42,400 nt of DNA from an uncultured Clostridia bacterium (GTDB taxonomy: Bacteria > Bacillota > Clostridia > Christensenellales > DTU072). Shown piece after piece: positions 8,094-14,784 of the stretch. A program made the position numbers and the translations under genes. Under the pieces are notes generated by a model. That model was not told the origin of the DNA, searched no databases, and saw nothing but the letters and a program-made list of their open reading frames with translations. The first letter of the stretch is position 1; each line of letters starts with the position of its first letter. The stretch covers positions 1 through 42,400 of the forward strand of contig CALVZV010000007.1 of NCBI GenBank assembly GCA_944372665.1, given 5' to 3'.

Positions 8094-8990
8094 CTAAAGC
8101 TCCTTTTCGGAACAGAAAATACGTCTTTTCCTCTTCAGCCACAGCGACGGCATAAGTGCGATCAGCAACGGCTTAAGGCTCGCCTTGAGCCCCTTTTTTT
8201 CTTTTATTCCCCCGATCAGCAGCTTTGCCGCGCCGACGACACCGGGCGTCGCGCCCCTAAAAAACATCACGGGCAGATGCTTTACCGCGGCGCCTTCCGA
8301 AATAAGCTTGGAGAAAAACACCCCCGTCAGCCGTTCGGATATAAACAGCCTTCCCGTACCGGGACGCCGTTTCTCGAACTCCTCCAGTATGCCGAAGATC
8401 CATTCCGCATATCTTAAAAACACTTCCCTCCGGAACGCGAACATATTGAAAAGATAGCTCTTGCCGCCCGCAAAGTATTTTTCGGCAGTCTCCAGATACT
8501 CCGGCGTTTTTTCGGCGATTATGCCGAGTGCGATTTCCGCGTCCTTTGCTCCGTGAGCGGCGGCGTATTGCAAGGCAACGCTTTTGCAGCGCATCGGATA
8601 CGGAGCCAAAAAATCGGCTTGCTCAAACAGTTTTTCGATTGTTTCGGCATCCGGACTTACATATTCAAGTTCCTTTTCTCCGATTTTTTCGCATTCGTAA
8701 TAATTGTATTCTCCGCCGAAAGCGAACATTCTGCGATATTGCTGAAAGACGATAATGTCGGGAGACCCTATCTCGGAATAGTGTTTATACAGCCAGTACG
8801 CCGCGGTCATTTCGTTATACGAAGCGTTCTTTTCGGAGATGTTGTCGCCCGACGAATCCGCCAAACACCCCTCCGCCTCGGCGCCCGAGATCCCGGCTCC
8901 GGCAAGTATCGGAGTCACCAGGTCGGTCTTCAGCGCGTCCTCGGTTCGGTGCGCCGCGCAGAATATTTTTACCGTGTCAGTTCCGCTCAC
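8094..8990 (-). CDS. DUF4422-family glycosyltransferase
   Basis: Matches the DUF4422 family of capsule and exopolysaccharide glycosyltransferases: an N-terminal strand with KIFCAAH, then DNISEKNASYNEMTAAYW (the family's NISE...E.T..YW block), IVFQQYRRMFAF (usually GLCHYRRYF), FNMFAFRREVFLRYAEWIF and FISERLTGVFF. At 298 residues it is slightly long, with a basic C-terminal tail. The start is GTG at 8990, preceded by GGGGAGG six bases upstream, and overlaps the end of the GT4 gene by 14 bases, so the two are translationally coupled. It is last in the operon with the initiating transferase. Its donor and acceptor cannot be told from sequence. The 3' end carries the antisense terminator of the exporter operon. 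Confidence 0.82.
   Translation of the reverse strand: MSGTDTVKIFCAAHRTEDALKTDLVTPILAGAGISGAEAEGCLADSSGDNISEKNASYNEMTAAYWLYKHYSEIGSPDIIVFQQYRRMFAFGGEYNYYECEKIGEKELEYVSPDAETIEKLFEQADFLAPYPMRCKSVALQYAAAHGAKDAEIALGIIAEKTPEYLETAEKYFAGGKSYLFNMFAFRREVFLRYAEWIFGILEEFEKRRPGTGRLFISERLTGVFFSKLISEGAAVKHLPVMFFRGATPGVVGAAKLLIGGIKEKKGLKASLKPLLIALMPSLWLKRKRRIFCSEKEL
8170..8200 (+). terminator. plus-strand terminator inside the convergent DUF4422 gene
   Basis: GGCTTAAGG and CCTTGAGCC form a 9-base stem (one G-U pair) with loop CTCG, followed by CC and seven T then CTTTT. It lies 85 bases after the ATPase stop and on the opposite strand to the DUF4422 coding sequence, where the T-run encodes a lysine-rich stretch. 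Confidence 0.75.
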
Positions 8991-10116
8991 CGTCCGCCTC
9001 CCCGAGGAGCTCCCCGTAATAGCTTTCCAGTCTTTTCGCCTCGGCGCGTATATCGTAGGGACCGCCTTTCAACAGATCCGCGTCGTATCGTCTGCCGGTG
9101 TCCAGTGCGTTTTCCAACGCTTTCACCCAGCTTTCGACGTCGCCCAGCGGCACGAAAACGCACAGATCCGTCACCGCGGCTTCGCGCGTCACGTTGTCGC
9201 TGAGGACGCAGGGTATCCCCGCCGCCTGCGCCTCCACCGCTACTATGGGCAGCCCCTCGAAAAGCGACGGCAACGCCAAAACGTCCGTTTCGGCGTAATA
9301 TTTCTCGACGCGGTTTTCCCAGCCGCGTATATTCACCGAATCGCCCAGTCCCAGCTCGGCGATCCTGCGTTCCAGTGCCCCGCGTTCGGAACCGGAACCG
9401 ACTATTAGCAGCCTGACGTCCTTTCTTTTTTCGCGGAGACGTTTGAAGACTTCGGGCAGGAACAGCACGTTTTTCTGTTTTTCGAGTCTGCCTATAAACG
9501 CTATCGTTTTGAACGCACGTCCGCCGTCGGCGTCCGCGGCGGCGACCTCTGCGGCAAGGCGGAAACGGTCTGTTTCTATCGCGTTATGTATCAGTACGGC
9601 GCGGCTGGCGGCTTTTTTTCCGTACATCCAGCGTATGCTTTTTTCGCTGCAGCCCGCTAGATCGGTCGCAAACACTTTGGACAACGGGCGGATAAGCGTT
9701 TTCACGAACCATTTCCAGCCTTCCGCCCTGTTTGCCGTCGAATGCGCGTGGCAGATCCTGTGTTTTACCCCCGCCGCTTCGGCGGCCGCCAGCGCCACGA
9801 AAGAAAGCGTGGTCATGTGTACGTGAACCGCGGCGTACCTTTCTTTTTTAAACGCTTTTTTCAGCGTCGAAAACGCTCCGAAAACGTGGGTGACGCGCGG
9901 ATAATAAAACACTCTTCCGCCCAAACGCCTTATCTCGTCGTCGAAGGGCGAAGGGAAATAGGTATAAAAATCGAATTGTATCTTATCGCGGTCTATCCGG
10001 CGATAGAAATTCATCAACCAGTTTATGACGCCGCCCGTCGTCGCGTTGCCTAAAACCTCGGCGATCCTGACAGGCTCTGCGGTCGGATTGTCTTTGTCTT
10101 TAGAAATTTTGTTCAC
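8977..10116 (-). CDS. GT4-family glycosyltransferase (EpsF-like)
   Basis: Retaining GT-B glycosyltransferase that adds a sugar from a nucleotide donor to a growing glycan on the cytoplasmic face. Seen: the acceptor-side GNATTGGVINWLMNFYRRID (residues 23-42), HAHSTANR (123-130), FIGRLEKQKN (207-216) at the start of the donor domain, and PSLFEGLPIVAVEAQAAGIP (283-302) with the E-x7-E pair E287/E295. At 379 residues it has normal length. The pattern is closest to EpsF-like enzymes of exopolysaccharide loci. The start is GTG with only a weak AAGAA upstream; translation probably relies on coupling to the sugar-transferase gene 11 bases upstream. The donor sugar is unknown. Confidence 0.88.
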   Translation of the reverse strand: MNKISKDKDNPTAEPVRIAEVLGNATTGGVINWLMNFYRRIDRDKIQFDFYTYFPSPFDDEIRRLGGRVFYYPRVTHVFGAFSTLKKAFKKERYAAVHVHMTTLSFVALAAAEAAGVKHRICHAHSTANRAEGWKWFVKTLIRPLSKVFATDLAGCSEKSIRWMYGKKAASRAVLIHNAIETDRFRLAAEVAAADADGGRAFKTIAFIGRLEKQKNVLFLPEVFKRLREKRKDVRLLIVGSGSERGALERRIAELGLGDSVNIRGWENRVEKYYAETDVLALPSLFEGLPIVAVEAQAAGIPCVLSDNVTREAAVTDLCVFVPLGDVESWVKALENALDTGRRYDADLLKGGPYDIRAEAKRLESYYGELLGEADGERN

Positions 10117-10127
10117 TTCTTATATTT

Positions 10128-10772
10128 TTACGGTGTTTCTCCGTCCCTTTGTGACGGACGTTTTTTCAGCGCTTCCATTTCCGGAACGGAAACGGGCTTC
10201 AGAAACCTTTTTTCCCCCAACAACAGTACCCCTACCGTTTTGAACATTATCTTCACGTCCAGCAAAAACGACAAATTTCTGGCGTAAAGGATGTCGTAAT
10301 AGCTGCGCTCCTCCGCGCTGAGATAACCGTTGCCGTTCACCTGCGCCAGTCCGCTCAGTCCCGGTTTGACGCTCAGCCGCTCTTTTTCCCAGTCCTTGTA
10401 ATGCTCGTAATATACCGGCATGAACGGACGCGGCCCGATCAGACTCATTTCACCTTTCAATACGTTTATCAGCTGCGGAAACTCGTCGATTTTCAGTTTC
10501 CTGAGCACTCTGCCTATTCCGGTAAGCTCGGCGTTGTCGTCGTCGATGACCGGATTCGAGATGTCGAAAGGCACGTCTGTGGTCAGCATCGTGCGAAATT
10601 TATAGATGTAAAATTCCTTGCCGTTCTGTCCCGTGCGTATCTGTCTGAAAACGGCGGGGCCTTTGCCGGACAGCCTCACACATAAGCCCACAATCAGCAA
10701 CGGGACCGCCAGAACCGCCAGCCCCAAAAAGGCGAACAGTCTGTCGAGAACGCTCTTCACGATTTTATACAT
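10128..10772 (-). CDS. polyprenyl-phosphate sugar-1-phosphate transferase (initiating)
   Basis: PF02397 bacterial sugar transferase, which loads the first sugar phosphate onto undecaprenyl phosphate and so starts a polysaccharide repeat. Seen: an N-terminal hydrophobic helix (about residues 10-33), FYIYKFRTM, then DEFPQLINVLKGEMSLIGPRP (shortened: DEFPQLINVL and MSLIGPRP), and KPGLSGLAQVNG, all family hallmarks with the catalytic Asp-Glu pair. The 214 residues make up the minimal catalytic form without the extra helices of WbaP-type proteins. First gene of the operon with the two glycosyltransferases; a TTTACA/TATAAT promoter lies about 75-100 bases upstream. GGAG is 11 bases before the ATG, a long spacing. 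Together with the ABC exporter this predicts lipid-linked assembly in the cytoplasm. Confidence 0.93.
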   Translation of the reverse strand: MYKIVKSVLDRLFAFLGLAVLAVPLLIVGLCVRLSGKGPAVFRQIRTGQNGKEFYIYKFRTMLTTDVPFDISNPVIDDDNAELTGIGRVLRKLKIDEFPQLINVLKGEMSLIGPRPFMPVYYEHYKDWEKERLSVKPGLSGLAQVNGNGYLSAEERSYYDILYARNLSFLLDVKIMFKTVGVLLLGEKRFLKPVSVPEMEALKKRPSQRDGETP

Positions 10773-10846
10773 TACGCCGTTATCTCCGTATATCCTTTTC
10801 CTTTGTGCGCGGCGCCCGAAACGCAGTCCGTCCGACCCGCCTGTTT

Positions 10847-10875
10847 ATTATACTATATTTTTAAACGCGTGTAAA
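10847..10875 (-). promoter_or_regulatory. promoter of the glycosyltransferase operon
   Basis: Minus strand TTTACA (10870-10875), 17-base spacer, TATAAT (10847-10852). It would give a 5' leader of roughly 65-70 bases. Confidence 0.75.
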
Positions 10876-10925
10876 GGTTTTCCGTTTTTTGGCGTTTCCG
10901 CCGGCATAAGCCTTATGCCCGAGGC

Positions 10926-10953
10926 AAAAAAAACGGCGCCGAAAGCGCCGTTT
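10926..10953 (-). terminator. terminator after the zinc-ribbon gene
   Basis: Minus strand: arms AACGGCGC and GCGCCGTT around a short loop, followed by a run of eight T. Confidence 0.85.
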
Positions 10954-10970
10954 TACCGTTTTACGTAGAA

Positions 10971-11474
10971 TTATTGTTCGTCGTCGGGTTCGTCATCGGG
11001 TTCGTCTTCGTCCTCTTCGTCGTCTTCGTCGTCCTCGCCGACCTCCTCGTCGCCGACGTCGGGATATTCGAAATCGTCCTCGATGTAGTCGGGATATTCT
11101 TCCTCTTCCTCGTCCCACTCCTCTTCTTCCTCGGCAAGCTGACCCAGGCTCTCGAGATCCTCGTCGTCAAGCAGATCGGCGTCGTCGAGAGCTTCCTCGT
11201 CGTCCAAGGAGGTGTCGGGTTCCTCGTCCTCGAATTCGTCCGCGAAACTGTCTTCTTTTGCCTGCATCTCGCTCAAACACTGTTCGCAATACTTTTGACC
11301 CTCTGCGACGTAGTTGGTGCGGCAGCGCGGGCAAAGCCCTTCTTCGTAATCCTCGTCATCGTCCGGCACGGTGTCGATAATACCGCGCATTTCCCTTTCG
11401 CATATAGGGCAATATTCCTTGTCCTCCGGAATGTAGTTCAACTCGCACCTGGGACATTTTTTGAATTTCGGCAT
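10971..11474 (-). CDS. double zinc-ribbon protein with a very acidic tail
   Basis: 167 residues. Two copies of a CPxC-x11-CxxC zinc ribbon are visible: CPRCELNYIPEDKEYCPIC (C7, C10, C22, C25) and CPRCRTNYVAEGQKYCEQC (about residues 48-66). From about residue 73 the chain is dominated by Asp and Glu, including EEEEEWDEEEEEYPDY and a final DDEPDDEQ. No signal peptide or membrane helix is present, so it is cytoplasmic. It has its own TTTACA/TATAAT promoter, AAAGGAG before the ATG and a strong terminator, so it is a single-gene unit. The acidic tail could mimic nucleic acid or bind basic partners, but no function can be assigned; I do not recognise a named family beyond the zinc ribbon. Confidence 0.8.
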   Translation of the reverse strand: MPKFKKCPRCELNYIPEDKEYCPICEREMRGIIDTVPDDDEDYEEGLCPRCRTNYVAEGQKYCEQCLSEMQAKEDSFADEFEDEEPDTSLDDEEALDDADLLDDEDLESLGQLAEEEEEWDEEEEEYPDYIEDDFEYPDVGDEEVGEDDEDDEEDEDEPDDEPDDEQ

Positions 11475-11519
11475 TATTTACTCCTTTGCCCTCGCGGGCA
11501 ACATTATTCAAGTGGCTAT

Positions 11520-11548
11520 ATTATATTGAGTATGCGGTTATTTGTAAA
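11520..11548 (-). promoter_or_regulatory. promoter of the zinc-ribbon gene
   Basis: Minus strand TTTACA (11543-11548), 17-base spacer, TATAAT (11520-11525), 45 bases before the start codon. Confidence 0.75.
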
Positions 11549-11660
11549 TAGTTTTCGGGAAAAATTTTTATATTTTGTCGTCCTCTATGCAAAAGCCCAC
11601 GCGAACGGATCTGACGCGCGCCGAAAAGCGCCGGTTTATCACGAAATACGGAACAAAATT

Positions 11661-11686
11661 AAAAAAAGGAGCCTTTGCGGCTCCTT
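11661..11686 (-). terminator. terminator after the lipoprotein gene
   Basis: Minus strand: AAGGAGCC, five-base loop, GGCTCCTT, then a T-run; 15 bases past the lipoprotein stop. Confidence 0.85.
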
Positions 11687-11701
11687 GTGCCCGTTCGGGA
11701 A

Positions 11702-12574
11702 TCATTTCGCGCTTACCCTTACGAGATTGTAGGTTATATCGTTTTCGATTATCTGTACGGGCAGTCTTACCGAAGACGTGCCGCCGGCGGCGTCGGCGGA
11801 AGCGGGATCGCCCGTTACCTCCAGTCCGTCGACCTTGGAATACAGCACCGTTATGGGTTTACCCTGGGGCGTTTCCGTCCTGGAGAACGTCACCTGGGTG
11901 CAGAGCGTTGTCTGACGCGTTTTCGGAGCGGAGCCGAAACCGACGACTTCGACGGGATTGGTAAAGGCTACTTCTCCCGCGGCGCTGACGGATACGGTCT
12001 GCTTTTCTCCGGTCAGCGGATCGCCGACCTTGTACGAACCGGAATATCCCGATTCGATGTCATAACAGCGCACTATCGTGAACAGCTGTTCCCTGTCTAT
12101 AAACCCGGAGTTGCCGACGCGGATACGCTCCTCTTTACCGCCGTTAAGCGAGTAATAATAGTATTTGCCGCTGAAATGCGCCTTAAGCTCGTAGACCGTA
12201 TCGCCGTAATTCATTTTGCGGTAGCTTGCCACCGACGTGAATCTGTCCATAATGCTTTCCGAATACAGCCATATCGCGTCGGCATCGGCGGAATCGGCTG
12301 CGGTCACGGTGATCCGCGTGCCGTGCGTGCTGGAGCTGATTTTGTAGCTCTCGCCCGTAGCGTTGAGCTTGACTTCGCTGCCGGGAGCCAGCCTTTCCAG
12401 CCTGATGACCATGGCGCCGACGACCGCGCCGCCTCGGATTATCTGATATTCCGCGACCTCTTCCTGCGCCCACACCGCGCCGGGCACAGCGGCTTTGTTC
12501 GAACACGACGCCGCGGCGAACGCCGCGCTTACGGCAAGCGCCGCCACGACAAGCACTATTAATATTTTACGCAT
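11702..12574 (-). CDS. predicted lipoprotein of unknown function
   Basis: 290 residues. An N-terminal hydrophobic signal is followed by AAASC (Cys24), a slightly loose lipobox, so it is probably lipid-anchored on the outer face of the membrane. The mature part is rich in beta-strand patterns (EYQIIRGGAVVGAMVIRLE, YYYYSLNGGKEERIRVG, PITVLYSKVDGLEV). The opening strand pair and closing GLEV are faintly reminiscent of DUF3108-type proteins, but I would not assign the family. GGAGTG lies before the ATG. A separate promoter (TTGACT/TATAAT) lies just after the ypeB stop, and a strong terminator follows, so it is transcribed alone although it is only 62 bases downstream of the germination genes. A spore-coat or germination role is possible by proximity only. 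Confidence 0.7.
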   Translation of the reverse strand: MRKILIVLVVAALAVSAAFAAASCSNKAAVPGAVWAQEEVAEYQIIRGGAVVGAMVIRLERLAPGSEVKLNATGESYKISSSTHGTRITVTAADSADADAIWLYSESIMDRFTSVASYRKMNYGDTVYELKAHFSGKYYYYSLNGGKEERIRVGNSGFIDREQLFTIVRCYDIESGYSGSYKVGDPLTGEKQTVSVSAAGEVAFTNPVEVVGFGSAPKTRQTTLCTQVTFSRTETPQGKPITVLYSKVDGLEVTGDPASADAAGGTSSVRLPVQIIENDITYNLVRVSAK

Positions 12575-12605
12575 ACGCGGTCACTCCGTTTTCCATAGTA
12601 TGCCT

Positions 12606-12635
12606 ATTATAGACGATGAGCGCGCATAAAGTCAA
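12606..12635 (-). promoter_or_regulatory. promoter of the lipoprotein gene
   Basis: Minus strand TTGACT (12630-12635), 18-base spacer, TATAAT (12606-12611). The -35 directly abuts the ypeB stop codon. Confidence 0.7.
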
Positions 12636-12636
12636 T

Positions 12637-13935
12637 CTATACTATCAAATTCCCCTCGTTGCCGTTTTTTATTACGCGCATGATCCTGACCTCGTTTTTG
12701 GTCTCGGCGTCGAAATAGACGTAATAAGTGTCGCCGCCGTATTCGCCGCTGACCTCGTAGGCGGCTATCTCGGTGTTCCACTCGGTGGGTATAAGACACT
12801 TGACAAGCGACTTCCTCTCGAACCCTTCCGGCAGCGATATACCGGTGTCCGGACCGAATGCGGGCAGCTCCCTTTCGGTGTGGTTATAGATATAATTCAT
12901 CGCCTCCATGCCCGTGACCGCTGCGGTGTAACGATCGACCTTTACCTTGACGATGTCGGGATAATACACCACGTCGTCCTGCGTATAAGCGAAGTTTATA
13001 TATACCGTATCCGTCTGTTCGGATATCCAAACCGCTTTCATCGAGGCATAACCCAGTTGCCTTAAAAATTCGGTCGCGGACGCGGTGAGCTCGTCTGAAT
13101 CCTTGTAGGCGCTCCCCGAAGGAATGCTTGCGTCCGAGTACTGCACGACATATCCGCCCGCCTTGGTTATCTGCACGCTGCGTTCTCCCGACACGACGAG
13201 ATAGGTATCGATACCCAGCGTGCCCTCGCCCGCATAGGTGAATTCGGAACCGAACCGCAGTTTCGCGGTCTCGACCGCCGTTTCCGGAGAAACCGTGCCT
13301 TTGCCCGAGAGGAACTTGGTTTCGCGGTCGTTCAACCCGTCCGAGAACGGTCCGTCGTAAATAAGCTCGGGGTAGTCTACGTTGCCGGAGTCTATCATGT
13401 CGTGGATACCGTCAAGCGCGGTAATGCCCTTTCCCAGCGCGTTGTATATGTTGCCGCCAGACGCCACGTCCTCGCCCGCCGCCAGGAAGGCTTCGTTCAG
13501 CTTTTCCACGATATCGGTGAGCTCTCCCAGTTTCTCCCTTTCCCGCTCGTCCAGTCCTTCAGCGTCGGCTTTCTCGGCAAGGTAACGGCTGTAGTCGCCC
13601 AGTTGGTTCACGAATTTGAGCGCGGGCTCTATCTCGTCGTTTTTGCCCGACAGCGTCGCCAGAAAGCCTACCGTCACTTCCGAAGACGTATAAATATCCT
13701 CCAGCAGCTCGCGCTGAAGTCTCGCGGAAGTCGCCACTCCTACTTTTTTGAGTTTATTTTCGATGTCGCCCAGGTTGTCTACCGCCGAATAATACGCCGC
13801 GTCGTACAACGCGCCTATTTCTGCGGCGTAACTGTTCTGCCTGTCCGCGAAAAAGCCCAGCGACACCGCCAGAGCCGCCGTCAGCAGCAGCGCGGCGCAC
13901 AGATGGACGATCCTGATTTTTCGTTCTTTTTTCAT
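12637..13935 (-). CDS. ypeB: germination protein YpeB
   Basis: Partner of the spore cortex lytic enzyme SleB; in Bacillus the two stabilise each other in the dormant spore and YpeB is cleaved on germination. At 432 residues it has the usual length. Seen: a short basic N-terminus and one membrane helix (about residues 10-27), a helical N-terminal region (LLEDIYTSSEVTVGFLATL) and C-terminal PepSY-type repeats, including VSPETAVETAKLRFG and the VDRYTAAVTGMEAMNYIYNH segment. It follows sleB by nine bases and the sleB stop overlaps its AAGGAGG, the conserved sleB-ypeB order. Expression is expected in the forespore. With SleB it is the clearest evidence that the organism makes endospores. Confidence 0.9.
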   Translation of the reverse strand: MKKERKIRIVHLCAALLLTAALAVSLGFFADRQNSYAAEIGALYDAAYYSAVDNLGDIENKLKKVGVATSARLQRELLEDIYTSSEVTVGFLATLSGKNDEIEPALKFVNQLGDYSRYLAEKADAEGLDEREREKLGELTDIVEKLNEAFLAAGEDVASGGNIYNALGKGITALDGIHDMIDSGNVDYPELIYDGPFSDGLNDRETKFLSGKGTVSPETAVETAKLRFGSEFTYAGEGTLGIDTYLVVSGERSVQITKAGGYVVQYSDASIPSGSAYKDSDELTASATEFLRQLGYASMKAVWISEQTDTVYINFAYTQDDVVYYPDIVKVKVDRYTAAVTGMEAMNYIYNHTERELPAFGPDTGISLPEGFERKSLVKCLIPTEWNTEIAAYEVSGEYGGDTYYVYFDAETKNEVRIMRVIKNGNEGNLIV

Positions 13936-13944
13936 AATGCCTCC

Positions 13945-14664
13945 TTAAGCGCAGAATACGTGCGACCCGATCGTGAGATGTATCGGCTTTTGCTTTATCC
14001 AGCTGTTGGTCGCAGTGACGGGGTTATAATAGTACAGGCACCCGTAGGTGGGATCCCAGCCGTTCATCGCGTCGCGCGCGGCGTTAATCGCGTTCTGATC
14101 GGGGCTGAGGTTGATCTGTCCGTCGTTGACTACCGAGAACGCCCAGGGCTGGTATATCACCCCCGCTATCGTGTTGGGGAAGGACGAGGAACGCACCCTG
14201 TTCAATACCACCGCGGCGACAGCCACCTGACCCACGTAAGGTTCTCCCCTCGCCTCGGCGTACACCAGACGCGCCAGCAAATATTCGTCCGACGACGAAT
14301 AGGACGATCCGGACGAACTCAGCCGTATCCCTACCGCCGCCGCGGTCGCGGGACCGACTATGCCGTCCACCTGCAAACCGTTGACGCGCTGAAAATACTT
14401 GACCGCGGCATAGGTCTGACTGCCGAAAATGCCGTCCACCGAGCCGGTATAGTAACCCCAGTTTTTCAGTCTGGTCTGAAGCTCTCTGACCGTACTGCCG
14501 CTGGAGCCCATTTTAAGCGACGCGGCTTCGGCTTCCGTGTCGGCGGAAAACCCGTTCAGTCCCACCAGCACCAGCCCCACTACCGCGACCAGCACCAGAG
14601 GCGCCACTACGAAACGCAGTATCTTGTCGGTCTTCGGAGTCAGATATTTTTCGATGATATTCAT
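13945..14664 (-). CDS. sleB: spore cortex-lytic enzyme SleB
   Basis: Lytic transglycosylase that degrades cortex peptidoglycan containing muramic-delta-lactam during germination. Residues about 15-38 form a signal or anchor helix, 51-110 a PG_binding_1 domain (GSSGSTVRELQTRLKNWGYY...GIVGPATAAAV), and 128-239 the SleB/CwlJ hydrolase domain with the catalytic Glu in VYAEARGE (E137) and AAVVLNRV. At 239 residues it is slightly shorter than the Bacillus protein. GGAGG lies seven bases before the ATG. It heads an operon with ypeB. A weak forespore-type promoter candidate lies 25-57 bases upstream. Hydrolase_2 proteins also occur outside sporulation, but the neighbouring ypeB makes SleB the best call. 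Confidence 0.92.
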   Translation of the reverse strand: MNIIEKYLTPKTDKILRFVVAPLVLVAVVGLVLVGLNGFSADTEAEAASLKMGSSGSTVRELQTRLKNWGYYTGSVDGIFGSQTYAAVKYFQRVNGLQVDGIVGPATAAAVGIRLSSSGSSYSSSDEYLLARLVYAEARGEPYVGQVAVAAVVLNRVRSSSFPNTIAGVIYQPWAFSVVNDGQINLSPDQNAINAARDAMNGWDPTYGCLYYYNPVTATNSWIKQKPIHLTIGSHVFCA

Positions 14665-14689
14665 ACGTTTACCTCCGCGCCGATTATTG

Positions 14690-14721
14690 ACAGATGCCGC
14701 GGATCCGATACGTTTTTATTC
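14690..14721 (-). promoter_or_regulatory. weak candidate sigma-G/F promoter of sleB-ypeB
   Basis: Minus strand GAATAAA (14715-14721) fits the forespore -35 consensus, and 18 bases on CATCTGT (14690-14696) matches the first three bases of the CATnnTA -10. No TTGACA/TATAAT pair is visible in this gap, which is unusual for the window. Confidence 0.3.
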
Positions 14722-14739
14722 AAAAATAGCTTCGGACAC

Positions 14740-14767
14740 AAAAAAAGCCGCGGCTTATGCCGCGGCT
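14740..14767 (-). terminator. terminator after the alcohol dehydrogenase gene
   Basis: Minus strand: AGCCGCGGC, loop ATAA, GCCGCGGCT, then seven T. Very strong, 18 bases past the stop. Confidence 0.9.
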
Positions 14768-14784
14768 GAAGGTATATTCCGCCG

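Noticed and set aside
11575..11964. Plus-strand frame beginning near 11575 with a plausible basic N-terminal segment (RAEKRRFITKYG)
   Set aside because: It runs through a minus-strand terminator into antisense of the lipoprotein gene and lacks a Shine-Dalgarno or promoter. A short peptide ending earlier cannot be excluded, but nothing supports it.
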